A stretch of 64,000 nt of DNA, taken from positions 116,008-180,007 of the forward strand of contig NZ_VLKT01000009.1 in the NCBI RefSeq assembly GCF_007830515.1, read 5' to 3'. Both the position numbers and the translations under genes were made by a program. Below the pieces are notes generated by a model. That model saw only the letters and a list, made by a program, of their open reading frames with translations, had not been told where the DNA came from and ran no database searches. Shown piece by piece: positions 8,059-16,229 of the stretch. Every line of letters starts with the position of its first letter. Positions within the stretch are counted from its first letter, which is position 1. This DNA comes from Mesorhizobium tianshanense. GTDB lineage: Bacteria > Pseudomonadota > Alphaproteobacteria > Rhizobiales > Rhizobiaceae.

Positions 8059-8580
8059 CTACATAGCCGCCAAGGAATCGTCATGGCCGTTCAGCTGCCA
8101 GCGTCCGAGCTCCTTATACAGACCCTGCCGAATGAGACTGTGGATGAGCACAAAATCACGCACAGTCCAGCCGATCGGTTCAACGATCCGTTCGCGAACT
8201 CTGGGAACACGCACCTCGTCACGGAGCAGTGTGACGTGCGGTTCGATGGAATTCGTCACAAAGGGCTTCAGCGGGCTGTCGGCAATGACGGCGGCGAGGT
8301 TGCGCCAGAATGCCTGCAGCGACGGGGCGCCATCACTGCCGCGTAGAACCAACGCGCCACCTCCAAAGGCCGACAACCAATCAAAACTCACATCGAAAGG
8401 TTTTGCCTCGATCATTGTGCCGATGCGGCAAGCGATTTCGACCAGGCCGCCAGGTAGTCCGTCATGGTCGCCAAGCCCAACAAGCGAGATGTGCAGGCGT
8501 TCTGCCTGAAACAGTATTCCTCGCAATCCCAACTCTCGGCGCCAGGCGGCGGCCCGGCGGACAAGCGCGGTGGCGACCAC
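8059..8580 (-). CDS. 2'-5' RNA ligase (ThpR/LigT-like) family protein, N-terminus possibly frameshifted
   Basis: A 173-residue phosphoesterase of the 2H superfamily. Both catalytic histidine motifs are present: HISL near residue 31 and HVTL near 115. Known ThpR proteins hydrolyse 2',3'-cyclic phosphates or join 2'-5' RNA. The open frame is taken from GTG 8580, but homologues normally begin with a hydrophobic strand like RLIFAILV about ten residues earlier. That strand is present on the minus strand directly upstream, and it is one base out of frame across a run of six T (8599-8604). The gene may therefore be a recent frameshift mutant, or the sequence may carry a homopolymer error. The other family features are intact. 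Confidence 0.72.
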   Translation of the reverse strand: MVATALVRRAAAWRRELGLRGILFQAERLHISLVGLGDHDGLPGGLVEIACRIGTMIEAKPFDVSFDWLSAFGGGALVLRGSDGAPSLQAFWRNLAAVIADSPLKPFVTNSIEPHVTLLRDEVRVPRVRERIVEPIGWTVRDFVLIHSLIRQGLYKELGRWQLNGHDDSLAAM

Positions 8581-8714
8581 GTTCTCAACAAGAATGGCAA
8601 AAAATCAACCGGTCGTCCCGATGCCGATCCAAAAACGCGCAAACGCCTGCAAACTGGTTCGATGGGTGTAACCCTGCCGGCCCCCACGGGCGGATAGCCG
8701 GGGAAGGCCGGCGC

Positions 8715-8743
8715 TTGAACGTAATGCACTTTTGCATTATATT
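8715..8743 (+). promoter_or_regulatory. Promoter of the vapBC-like pair with operator in the spacer
   Basis: A sigma-70-like promoter is visible: TTGAAC at 8715-8720, 17 bases, then TATATT at 8738-8743. The spacer carries an exact inverted repeat, AATGCA (8723-8728) and TGCATT (8733-8738). A repressor bound there would block both boxes. This fits autoregulation by an AbrB-type antitoxin, whose gene starts 29 bases further on. Confidence 0.65.
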
Positions 8744-8771
8744 TCAGGTTAACCAATCAGGAGATTCTGCT

Positions 8772-9038
8772 ATGACGACACTGACCGTAACGGCACGCGG
8801 GCAGGTCACTTTTCGGAAAGATGTGCTCCAACACCTGGGCATCAAGCCGGGAGAAAAAATTGAACTGGATTTGCTACCAGATGGCCGGGCAGAGCTAAGG
8901 GCATCGCAGCCGAAGGGATCGTTTCGGGACCTTCATGGCTTCCTGAAAGGGAAGACGAATGGCCAAGTTCTCACTATTGAGGAAATCAATGAGGCAATCG
9001 CCGAGGCTGGTGCGGCCGCCGGGGCCGGCAAGGAATGA
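8772..9038 (+). CDS. AbrB/SpoVT-family antitoxin (VapB-like)
   Basis: An 88-residue DNA-binding antitoxin. The swapped-hairpin AbrB domain occupies about residues 3-45 (LTVTARGQVTFRKDVLQHLG, then GEKIELDLLPDGRAEL). The acidic, flexible C-terminus (EEINEAIAEAGAAA) would wrap the toxin. The start at 8772 has AGGAG upstream; a longer in-frame opening from 8310 crosses the promoter and is not credible. The stop overlaps the start of the PIN toxin gene by four bases (ATGA). It likely represses its own promoter at the AATGCA/TGCATT repeat. Base composition is slightly poorer in GC than the neighbours, as is common for mobile toxin-antitoxin pairs. Confidence 0.85.
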   Translation: MTTLTVTARGQVTFRKDVLQHLGIKPGEKIELDLLPDGRAELRASQPKGSFRDLHGFLKGKTNGQVLTIEEINEAIAEAGAAAGAGKE

Positions 9039-9442
9039 AAATCACGGCTGATACGAATGTTCTGCTCCGCGCCTATGTGGCTGACGATGCCAAGCAGGCG
9101 AGTGCCGCTGTCGAGTTGCTGGCAACCGCGGATATCGTGGCTGTAAGCTTACAATCCCTCTGTGAATTCACGTGGGTCTTGGCCCGCCAATATAAGACTG
9201 CTTGCGAGGACATTTCCGCCGCGATCCGTGCCCTGCTGAATACGGAAAATGTCGTGGTCAATCGGCCCGCAGTTGAAGCTGGTCTATCGGTCCTTGATGC
9301 TGGTGGTGATTTTGCTGATGGTGTGATTGCCTATGATGGTAGCTGGCTGGGCGGGGAAGTCTTTGTTTCCTTTGACAGAAAGGCTGTGAAGCTTCTTTCT
9401 TCACAAGGGCGTTCCGCCCGCCTCCTAAAGGCGAGCGCCTGA
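9035..9442 (+). CDS. PIN-domain ribonuclease toxin (VapC-like)
   Basis: A 135-residue PIN-domain endoribonuclease. Candidate Mg-binding acids are D6 in the TADTNVLLR start, E44 in SLCEFTWVL, D92 or D95 in GGDFADGVIA, and D114 in VSFDRKAV, which is the expected four-acid order. VapC toxins cleave tRNA or rRNA when their AbrB-type antitoxin is lost. The gene overlaps the antitoxin by four bases and ends eight bases before the convergent reductase-like gene, leaving little room for a terminator. It is full length with all acids present, so it is probably active. Confidence 0.88.
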   Translation: MKITADTNVLLRAYVADDAKQASAAVELLATADIVAVSLQSLCEFTWVLARQYKTACEDISAAIRALLNTENVVVNRPAVEAGLSVLDAGGDFADGVIAYDGSWLGGEVFVSFDRKAVKLLSSQGRSARLLKASA

Positions 9443-9449
9443 CTCGTGA

Positions 9450-10436
9450 CTATATCAGATAGCACCCCCGCTCGATGGCGAGGCGGCGCACCAGCGCCAG
9501 CACGCTGTCGATGGTGGGCGTCGGCAGGCCAGTCAGCCGGCCAAGCTCCTGGACCGCCGTCACCAGCGCGTCGATCTCCATTGGCCGGCCGCGCTCCAGG
9601 TCCTGCAGCATCGAGGTCTTGTGCTCGCCGACATCCCCGGCGCCCTTGATCCGCCGGTCGACCGATATCGGGAAACGGACGCCCAGGCTTTCGCCGATCG
9701 CCTGCGCCTCCAGCATCATGGCGCGGGCAAGCGCGCGGGTTGCCTCATCGGCAGCGATCGCCGCAAGCGTGCTGCCGGTCAGCGCGGAAATCGGGTTGAA
9801 GGAGAGATTGCCCCAGAGCTTCACCCAGATCTCACTGCGGATGTCGTCGCGAACCGGCACCTGCAGCCCCGCCGCAACCATCTCCTCGGCAAGCCGCGTG
9901 ACACGTTCGCTCTTCTCGCCCGAGGGCTCGCCGAGCGAGAAGCGTTTGCCCTCGATATGGCGGACCAGGCCGGGCGCATCCACCTCGGCCGCGGGATAGA
10001 CGACCGAGCCGATGACGCGATCCGGCCCAAGCCGATCCCAGATCACGCCACCGGGATCCACCGCTTGCAATCGCGTGCCTTCGAGCGAGCCGCCGATCTT
10101 GTGGAAATACCACCACGGCACGCCGTTCTGCATGGTGACGACGGCCGTCCCCTCGCCCAGCAGCGGCGCGATCTGGTCGAGCGCTGGTGCGAGGGAATGG
10201 GCCTTGAGTGCCAACACGACATAGTCTTGGACGCCTAGCTCCTGCGCCTGCGCGGCGGCCCTGACAGAGGCGATGGAATCATGTCCGTCCTCGATCAGGT
10301 GAAGCCCGCCCGCCTTGATCGCATCAAGATGCGCGCCACGCGCCACAATCGACAGATCGACCCGGCCGGCCATGGCAAGTTTGGCCGCGAGATAGCCGCC
10401 GATCGCGCCGGCGCCAAAAATGGTGATCCGCATCAT
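9450..10436 (-). CDS. Ketopantoate reductase-family (PanE/ApbA) NAD(P)-dependent dehydrogenase
   Basis: A 328-residue oxidoreductase. The N-terminal Rossmann fold starts ITIFGAGAIGGYLAAKLA. The middle contains VTMQNGVPWWYF, and the helical C-terminal domain carries the catalytic-lysine region WVKLWGNLSFNPISALTG and the late SMLQDLERGRPMEIDAL motif typical of ApbA C-domains. Generic PanE reduces 2-ketopantoate. Here the gene ends a seven-gene transport and carboxylate-activation operon, so a 2-oxo or 2-hydroxy acid related to the imported compound is the more likely substrate. Its ATG overlaps the stop of the acyl-CoA synthetase by one base (TAATG). Confidence 0.82.
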   Translation of the reverse strand: MMRITIFGAGAIGGYLAAKLAMAGRVDLSIVARGAHLDAIKAGGLHLIEDGHDSIASVRAAAQAQELGVQDYVVLALKAHSLAPALDQIAPLLGEGTAVVTMQNGVPWWYFHKIGGSLEGTRLQAVDPGGVIWDRLGPDRVIGSVVYPAAEVDAPGLVRHIEGKRFSLGEPSGEKSERVTRLAEEMVAAGLQVPVRDDIRSEIWVKLWGNLSFNPISALTGSTLAAIAADEATRALARAMMLEAQAIGESLGVRFPISVDRRIKGAGDVGEHKTSMLQDLERGRPMEIDALVTAVQELGRLTGLPTPTIDSVLALVRRLAIERGCYLI

Positions 10437-11968
10437 TATCCAAGGCCGGGTTTGGCAAGACCGAGTTTGGTCGCGAGACCAATGCGCTGCAGCTTGCCCG
10501 TCGCACCCTTCGGGATTTCGTCGAGGATCAGGACAATGCGCGGCACCTTGAAGTCGGCAAGCCGCAGCGCGGCAAAGCTGCGGATGTCGCCTTCGGTGGC
10601 GGCCATGCCCTCGCGCAGCACGATCGCAGCCGCGACCTCCTCGCCGAGCTTGTCGTGCGGCGTGGCGAAGGTGACGACCTGCGCCACCGCCGGATGGTCC
10701 ATCAGCACGTCATCGACCTCGAGCGGCGAGATCTTCTCGCCGCCGCGGTTGATGATCTCCTTGAGCCGGCCGGTGACGCGAAGATAGCCGTCTTCGTCGA
10801 GGACGCCCTGGTCGCCGGTATGAAACCAGCCATGCGCGAAGGCCGTGGCATTGGCGTCCGGATTCTTCTCGTAGCCCGAGGTCACATTGGGTCCGCGAAT
10901 GACGATCTCACCGGTCTCACCCGGCTTCAGCAATTGCCCATCGAGCGCCATCACCGCCACCTCCGGTCCGGCGGCAGCACCGACGCTGCCCGGCTTGCGC
11001 AGGCCCGGCGGCAGCCGGTTCGAGGCCATCTGGTGCGCGGCTTCCGTCATGCCGTAGGATTCGATCACCGGGCAGCCGAAGGTCGCCTCGAGCTCTGCCA
11101 TCACCTGCGGCGGCAGCGATGCCGAGGAGGAACGGATAAAGCGCAAAGGCGCCGCGGCCAGCGCATCGGCATTGCGCGCCGCCCGCGGCAGTATCGCCTG
11201 ATGCATGGTCGGTACGGCCGTGTACCAGCTCGGCCGCGCCTCGCTCAGCCAATGGAAGAAGCGCAGCGCGTTGAAGCCCGGCGTGCAGAAGACGCTGCCG
11301 CCGGCGGCGAGCGAGGACAGCACCGCCGCGATCAGCCCATGGATGTGGAACAGCGGCATGATGTTGAGGCAGCGATCGCCTGCCGTCAGGCCGAGCGTCG
11401 CGCCGATATGGGCGGCCGAGGCGGCAAGATTGGCATGGCTGAGCGGCACCAGCTTGGGCCGCGACGTGGTGCCGGATGTGTGCAGCAACAATGCAATGTC
11501 GCCGCTCTCCGCCAATTCTGGCGCAGCCGGCGGGCCGATCGGTTGGCCTTCGATCCTGAAGCTTCCGGCCGGCGCGTCACGCAGTGCTGCGAGCCTGAGC
11601 ACGGCTATGCCCAGGCGCTCGGCAACGGTCACCGCCGGGCCGCTTTCGTCCTCGGCGACAAGGATCGCCTTGGCGCCGATGTCGGTCAGGTAGAAGTCGA
11701 GCTCGTCGGCCCGGTAGGCCGGGTTGAGCGGCGCCGTGGACGCCGCCGCGGCCACCGCGACGAAGGCCGTCGCCATCTCCGGCCCGTTCGGCAGCACGAT
11801 GGCCACCCGGTCGCCACGGCCGAGGCCGAGCGCATTGAGCCGCGCAGCCGTTTCTGAGTTCAGGCGGCGCAGTCCGCCATGGGTGAGCGTCATCCGGTCG
11901 GGTGCCGAAATCGCCGGCGCGTCGTCTGCTCCGGCAGCAAGCCGTTCAACGATCGACGCTTCAGACAA
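10436..11968 (-). CDS. AMP-forming acyl-CoA synthetase
   Basis: A 510-residue adenylate-forming enzyme that activates a carboxylic acid to its CoA thioester through an acyl-AMP. Motifs visible are LLLHTSGTTSRPKLVPLSH (P-loop), ESYGMTEAAHQM (A5), WFHTGDQGVLDEDGYLRVTG (A7), the hinge GRLKEIINRGGEKISP (A8) and the C-terminal catalytic lysine in PKGATGKLQR. The sequence resembles the oxalate-CoA ligase/small-acid branch, but the substrate cannot be fixed. The start codon is TTG at 11968, overlapping the end of the FAH gene by eight bases. The tight overlaps on both sides show operonic translation. Confidence 0.86.
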   Translation of the reverse strand: MSEASIVERLAAGADDAPAISAPDRMTLTHGGLRRLNSETAARLNALGLGRGDRVAIVLPNGPEMATAFVAVAAAASTAPLNPAYRADELDFYLTDIGAKAILVAEDESGPAVTVAERLGIAVLRLAALRDAPAGSFRIEGQPIGPPAAPELAESGDIALLLHTSGTTSRPKLVPLSHANLAASAAHIGATLGLTAGDRCLNIMPLFHIHGLIAAVLSSLAAGGSVFCTPGFNALRFFHWLSEARPSWYTAVPTMHQAILPRAARNADALAAAPLRFIRSSSASLPPQVMAELEATFGCPVIESYGMTEAAHQMASNRLPPGLRKPGSVGAAAGPEVAVMALDGQLLKPGETGEIVIRGPNVTSGYEKNPDANATAFAHGWFHTGDQGVLDEDGYLRVTGRLKEIINRGGEKISPLEVDDVLMDHPAVAQVVTFATPHDKLGEEVAAAIVLREGMAATEGDIRSFAALRLADFKVPRIVLILDEIPKGATGKLQRIGLATKLGLAKPGLG

Positions 11969-12659
11969 CGCGAACCTCTATGTCGCCGACGCCATCGATA
12001 TGACCGCGAAGAACATCACCGCGAGTGACCGCCCCAACGCCCGCCGGCGTGCCGGAAAGAATGATGTCCCCCGGCATCAACGTGAAAAGACCCGACAGAT
12101 AACTGATCATTTCCGAAACTTTCCAAATCATCTGGTTGAGGTCGCCGGTCTGTTTTCGCTCGCCATTGACGTCCAGCCAAATCGCCCCCTGGCCGGGATG
12201 GCCGATTGAGCTTGCCGGAACCAGCGGCGTGCATGGCGCCGATGCCTCGAAGGCCTTGCCGACCTCCCATGGACGGCCCATGTCCTTCGCCTTCCCTTGC
12301 AGGTCGCGTCGCGTCATATCGAGACCTACGCCATAACCGAAGACGCAGTCCAGAGCCTTTTCGACCGGGATATCCGTACCGCCGCTTTTCAGCGCCACGA
12401 CCATTTCGATCTCGTGATGGACATCGTTGGAGGCCGGAGGATATGGAAATTCTCCCGTCGTATCGAGGTTGTCGGGGTTCTTCTGGAAGAAGAACGGCGG
12501 CTCCTTGTTGGGGTCGTGTCCCATCTCGACTGCATGCGCGGCATAGTTCCGTCCGACGCAATAGACCCGATGCACCGGGAATAACTTGTCGGTTCCCACC
12601 ACCGGAATGCTCGGGATCGCGATCGGTTCGATGACGTAGCTTGAGGTCGTGCCGTGCAT
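11961..12659 (-). CDS. Fumarylacetoacetate hydrolase-family protein (acylpyruvase-like)
   Basis: A 232-residue single-domain FAH-family enzyme. It shows the active-site lid region RVYCVGRNYAAHAVEMG near residue 31, KNPDNLDTTGEFPYP, metal ligands E83 and E85 in HHEIEMVVAL, D114 in GVGLDMTRRDLQ, and the closing LMPGDIILSGTPAGVGAV. The family hydrolyses C-C bonds of acylpyruvates or decarboxylates oxaloacetate, using Mg or Mn. The start at 12659 is a good fit to the family N-terminus; in-frame sequence further upstream belongs to the overlapping permease. It sits between an importer and an acyl-CoA synthetase, so it likely cleaves an imported or derived acylpyruvate. Confidence 0.86.
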   Translation of the reverse strand: MHGTTSSYVIEPIAIPSIPVVGTDKLFPVHRVYCVGRNYAAHAVEMGHDPNKEPPFFFQKNPDNLDTTGEFPYPPASNDVHHEIEMVVALKSGGTDIPVEKALDCVFGYGVGLDMTRRDLQGKAKDMGRPWEVGKAFEASAPCTPLVPASSIGHPGQGAIWLDVNGERKQTGDLNQMIWKVSEMISYLSGLFTLMPGDIILSGTPAGVGAVTRGDVLRGHIDGVGDIEVRVV

Positions 12660-12661
12660 GT

Positions 12662-13417
12662 TCACTGTCTTGCTCCTGCATAGTATTCGACTTTGGCTTC
12701 GGCCCGTTCGATCAGTTCGGCAACCAGCAGGGCGAAGGCAAAAAGGATGATGGTAAGGGCCCAGAATTCGGCCATGCGGAAATTTCGCGAGAAGGTCTCG
12801 AACAGTGCACCGTAGCCGACGATGGCGACGAGCAACTGGCCGATGACGACGCCCTTGACGCCGCGGATGAGGCCGAGGCGGATGCCGGCAAGAATTTCCG
12901 GAAGCGCCGCCCAAAGGATGATCTTGGTATAAAGCGCCGGGCGCGAGGCGCCATAGGAACGCGCCATTTCGATCAGCGATGGCGAGATATGGCGGACCCC
13001 GGCGCGGGTGTCCAGAACGATGATCCAGATCGCAAACAGGAACACCGCCGCAACGATCGTCTTCTCGCCGAAGCCGAACAGGATCATCAGCACCGGGACG
13101 ATCGCCGAGAGCGGCGCGCTTGAAAAGATGTTGACCCACATGCCGAGCAGGTCGTCGGCGATCTTGACGCGCCCCATCAGGATGCCCAGTGGCACGCCGA
13201 TCACGATCGACAGGACCATGCCCATGGCGAAGGCGCGAAGGGTCGTGACCGTGGCGCTCTGCCAGGACGGGGTCTGCACGAGATCGACCGCTGCAGCCAG
13301 CACCTCGCTAAACGGCGGCAGCATGAAGACAAGGTCCAGCCGGCCGACGATTTCCCATACGACGCACCAGACGAGCAAGGATGCCATCATCGGTACACGG
13401 TAACCGAACAAGGTCAT
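12662..13417 (-). CDS. ABC transporter permease 2 (SsuC/TauC type)
   Basis: A 251-residue inner-membrane permease with about six hydrophobic helices. The EAA-like cytoplasmic loop is MARSYGASRPALYTKIILWAALPEILAGIRLGL near residues 150-182, the contact site for the ATPase. The closing sequence AEAKVEYYAGA is common in the SsuC/TauC/thiamin-precursor branch. It is the second permease of the operon, after the ATPase gene (six-base gap). The two permeases differ in length and sequence, so the importer is probably a heterodimer rather than the usual SsuC homodimer. Confidence 0.86.
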   Translation of the reverse strand: MTLFGYRVPMMASLLVWCVVWEIVGRLDLVFMLPPFSEVLAAAVDLVQTPSWQSATVTTLRAFAMGMVLSIVIGVPLGILMGRVKIADDLLGMWVNIFSSAPLSAIVPVLMILFGFGEKTIVAAVFLFAIWIIVLDTRAGVRHISPSLIEMARSYGASRPALYTKIILWAALPEILAGIRLGLIRGVKGVVIGQLLVAIVGYGALFETFSRNFRMAEFWALTIILFAFALLVAELIERAEAKVEYYAGARQ

Positions 13418-13423
13418 GGCCGA

Positions 13424-14227
13424 TCATTCCACATATTGCTTCAGCCCCTGCCATATCTCCTCGACGGTATCGAGATAGTGCCTGTCGCGATGAATGCGCT
13501 CCGGGTCGCCGGAGCGGTCGATTGCCGGTTCGATGATCTGCGAAACCCGGCCGGGCCTCGGTGACAGCAACACGATGCGGTCGGAGATGTAGACCGCCTC
13601 CTCGATCGAGTGCGTCACGAAGATGAAGGTCTTGTTCTGGTTGGTGCGCAGCCGGATCAGGTCCTCCTGGAACTTGCGCCGGTTCTGCTCGTCGACCGCC
13701 GAAAACGGTTCGTCGAGGAGCAGGACGTCGGCATCGACCGACAATGCCCGCGCCAGGCCGACGCGCTGGCGCATGCCGCCCGACAGTTCGTGGGGATATT
13801 TGTCCTCGAAGCCGGCGAGGCCCACCTCGGCGATATAGCCGCGAGCGATCTCTTCGCGTTCGGCCTTGTTCGTGCCGCGCAACTCCAGCCCGAAGGCCAC
13901 GTTGCGTGTCACGGTCGCCCAAGGCATCAGCGCGAAGTCCTGGAACACGAAAGCGCGTTCAGGACCTGGTGCGCTGACGCGCTTGCCGTTGATCGCGACG
14001 GTTCCGCCATCGGCCCGTATCAGCCCCGCTATGATCTTCAACAGAGTCGTTTTTCCACAACCGCTGGGCCCGAGAAGGCTGGTCAGCTTGCCGCGCGGGA
14101 AGTCGAGATCGATGCCGCGCAACGCCTCGACATTGCCGTAGGCCTTGGAAATTCCTCTCACTTCTACGATTGAATCGATCGGTGCGGGAACCGGAGACGG
14201 TCCGTTTCGCAATGCGGTCGCGCCCAT
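13424..14227 (-). CDS. ABC transporter ATP-binding protein (SsuB/TauB type)
   Basis: A 267-residue cytoplasmic ATPase energising the importer. Walker A is LLGPSGCGKTTLLKII, the Q-loop FVFQDFALMPWATV, the signature LSGGMRQRVGLARAL, Walker B DVLLLDEPFSAVD and the H-loop FVTHSIEEAVYI. Spacing and the PWATV after the Q-loop match nitrate/sulfonate/taurine importer ATPases. The ATG at 14227 follows the stop of permease 1 by one base; upstream in-frame residues to 14287 lie inside that gene. It lies between the two permease genes. Confidence 0.92.
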   Translation of the reverse strand: MGATALRNGPSPVPAPIDSIVEVRGISKAYGNVEALRGIDLDFPRGKLTSLLGPSGCGKTTLLKIIAGLIRADGGTVAINGKRVSAPGPERAFVFQDFALMPWATVTRNVAFGLELRGTNKAEREEIARGYIAEVGLAGFEDKYPHELSGGMRQRVGLARALSVDADVLLLDEPFSAVDEQNRRKFQEDLIRLRTNQNKTFIFVTHSIEEAVYISDRIVLLSPRPGRVSQIIEPAIDRSGDPERIHRDRHYLDTVEEIWQGLKQYVE

Positions 14228-14228
14228 G

Positions 14229-15056
14229 TCAAGCACCTCTACTCTCGGGCCTGAAAACACGGACTTCCACCCACTGCAGAAAGACAAGCGTCAGGGTGGA
14301 AAGCGCAATGATCGAGGCAATTGTTGCGTACATCTCGGCATAGTCCGCGCGCGAGCGGTGGAATGTGATGAGGTCGCCGATGCCGGTCGGGGTGATCAGC
14401 AGTTCAGCGAGCACCACGCCGACGAATCCAGCAGCGACACCGAGGCGCAAACCAGCAAAGATCACCGGGCTGGCGTCGGGAAGAATGATCTTGGCAACGG
14501 TCTGCCAACGTGTGCCCAGGAACGATCGGCACATGACGAGCAGCGACTCGTTGACGTTGCGCACGGCCTTGTAGGTGTTGAGCACGATGACCGGCAGCGC
14601 AAGGATCATGACGGCGAGCGTCTTGGCGGTCATGCCGATCCCGTAGACGAAGGTGACCATCGGAATGAAGGCGGCGACGGGCGCTGCCTGAAGCACGATG
14701 AAGACGGGGATCATCAGCCATTCACCGGTGCGCCACAGGCCACAGATCGTGCCGAGGCCGACACCCAGGAACGCCGACAGGACGACGCCGAGCACCAGCG
14801 GCTGCAGTGTCGAGAGGTAGGCGGTTGCCAAGCTCCCGTCGGCGAGCAGCCCGAAAAACGCGACGATCGTGTCGGAAAAGGTTGGGAAGGCGAAGCTGAC
14901 CGGAATGCGACCGGCCACCTCCCAAATTCCGGCGAACATGGCGATCGACACAAGCCTGAGCAGGATTGGCTGGTCCCACGATGCGCCCGTTGCATTGCGA
15001 TTGGAAAGTGGAGCGAGGCCGGCAGCCTCGCCGTCGGTTCTGATGCTTACGGCCAT
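14229..15056 (-). CDS. ABC transporter permease 1 (SsuC/TauC type)
   Basis: A 275-residue permease with an N-terminal cytoplasmic tail of about 30 residues and then six predicted membrane segments. The EAA-like loop is MCRSFLGTRWQTVAKIILPDASPVIFAGLRLGV near residues 173-205. It follows the binding-protein gene by 12 bases and precedes the ATPase by one base. Together with the second permease it forms the channel of an SsuABC/TauABC-like importer. Substrate choice in this family is set by the binding protein, here unassigned. Confidence 0.88.
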   Translation of the reverse strand: MAVSIRTDGEAAGLAPLSNRNATGASWDQPILLRLVSIAMFAGIWEVAGRIPVSFAFPTFSDTIVAFFGLLADGSLATAYLSTLQPLVLGVVLSAFLGVGLGTICGLWRTGEWLMIPVFIVLQAAPVAAFIPMVTFVYGIGMTAKTLAVMILALPVIVLNTYKAVRNVNESLLVMCRSFLGTRWQTVAKIILPDASPVIFAGLRLGVAAGFVGVVLAELLITPTGIGDLITFHRSRADYAEMYATIASIIALSTLTLVFLQWVEVRVFRPESRGA

Positions 15057-15068
15057 CCGGCAGGCCGC

Positions 15069-16064
15069 CTATTTCTTGCCGAGCTTGGCGACAGCGCGGT
15101 CGAGTACCGAGACATCCCAGAAGTCCTCGACCTTGAGGCTCGCAGGATCGCCTTCGATCTGGCCGGCAACGCTGAAGAAGGCAAAATCGTCGGCGGCCGC
15201 ATCCGCTCCGCCGCCACTCAGGGCAAGGCTGCCGGCTTCCGCGGTTTCCTTGTAGTATTCGGTGATTTCGCTATCCGCTTCCGCGCCGAGATCCGGCAGC
15301 AATTTGTACTTGTTGCGGAATTCGACCGCGACAGCCGGGTTCTCGGTTATTTCCCGCGCGGTCTTCATCAATTCCTCGACCAGGATGTCAACGTCGGCGG
15401 CATTGTTCTTCAGATAGTCCGCGGTCGCGAAAAGCGCTTCGTCCGAGGCGCCGAGATCCTCGACCGGCAAAACGATGAACTTGCCGGGGGCTTCGGCCTC
15501 GAGCGCACGCCTGTTGGCGGCATCGACAATCGACGCCTTCAGCGTCCCCTGGAGCAACGCATTGCGGCGAACCTCGGAACCCGGGACATAGCTGATGTTG
15601 CCGAGCTTGATGCCGTGGTTCTTCGCCATCAGGAGCATGACCGCCTCGGTGCCGGAGCCGCGCGCCTGAACGGCGACTTCCTGCCCGTCAAGATCCTTCC
15701 ATTCCTTGTAGAATTCGCTGTTGACGACAGGAAAGAAGCGCAGCGTCGATATCTGCGCGAAAATGCGGATCGGCACGCCTACCTTCTGGATCAGCGTATA
15801 GGGCGCGCCGATGCCGACATCGGCCTGGCCGCCGACAATCGCCTGCGCAGCCAGGTCTTCGTCATTGAGAATGATGAGTTCGACATTCACGCCGCGCTCC
15901 TTGGCGCGCTCTATGGCGGCGAGTGTCTGGATGGATTCGATCCCGGGAAGGTCGCCGAATGCGATGCGCATGTCGCCGGCACTTGCGGCCGCAAAGGGTG
16001 CCGCACTTGCCAGAACTGCGGCGAAAGCGGCGGCAAGGATGGTACGTCTGGATACGCTGGCCAT
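15069..16064 (-). CDS. ABC transporter substrate-binding protein (NMT1/THI5-like, SsuA/TauA family)
   Basis: A 331-residue periplasmic binding protein. A signal peptide of about 29 residues begins MASVSRRTILAAAFAAVLAS; the double Arg is compatible with Tat or Sec export. The mature protein has the type II binding-fold pattern: MRIAFGDLPGIESIQTLAAI at the start, then GGQADVGIGAPYTLIQKVG and DLDGQEVAVQARGSGTEAV. It heads a seven-gene operon (16064 down to 9450). The downstream acyl-CoA synthetase and FAH hydrolase point to a carboxylate ligand rather than a sulfonate, since no monooxygenase is present. Confidence 0.85.
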   Translation of the reverse strand: MASVSRRTILAAAFAAVLASAAPFAAASAGDMRIAFGDLPGIESIQTLAAIERAKERGVNVELIILNDEDLAAQAIVGGQADVGIGAPYTLIQKVGVPIRIFAQISTLRFFPVVNSEFYKEWKDLDGQEVAVQARGSGTEAVMLLMAKNHGIKLGNISYVPGSEVRRNALLQGTLKASIVDAANRRALEAEAPGKFIVLPVEDLGASDEALFATADYLKNNAADVDILVEELMKTAREITENPAVAVEFRNKYKLLPDLGAEADSEITEYYKETAEAGSLALSGGGADAAADDFAFFSVAGQIEGDPASLKVEDFWDVSVLDRAVAKLGKK

Positions 16065-16096
16065 TTGTCATTCCTCCCGTTTCTTGTAACCATTAC

Positions 16097-16110
16097 CTTA
16101 ATTGGTTAAG
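16097..16110. promoter_or_regulatory. Candidate GntR operator 1 (CTTAA-TTGG-TTAAG)
   Basis: A palindrome with arms CTTAA (16097-16101) and TTAAG (16106-16110) lies 33 bases upstream of the binding-protein start (minus). The decamer AATTGGTTAA at 16100-16109 occurs again at 16230-16239 just before the GntR coding region. The pair brackets the divergent promoter region, as expected for repression of both transcripts. Confidence 0.5.
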
Positions 16111-16171
16111 CCTGCAGAGCGGATTGGTCAAGGAGAAACTGCACCATTCCGGCCGCATCTGCCCAGAAGTC

Positions 16172-16195
16172 TTGGCAGTTGACGGTTTCTGCCAA
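16172..16195. promoter_or_regulatory. 7-bp inverted repeat in the SBP/GntR divergent region
   Basis: TTGGCAG at 16172-16178 and CTGCCAA at 16189-16195 are exact reverse complements with a ten-base spacer. They sit mid-way between the divergent operon starts, which is a typical place for an activator or repressor site. It shares no sequence with the AATTGGTTAA repeats. Confidence 0.4.
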
Positions 16196-16229
16196 TCGTT
16201 TTAACACCAACAAAAGGAATCAATATGCG

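Noticed and set aside
14145..16109. 654-codon plus-strand frame
   Set aside because: It is antisense to the binding-protein, permease and ATPase genes, has Asp/Arg/His-rich composition and no family pattern; a GC-rich shadow.
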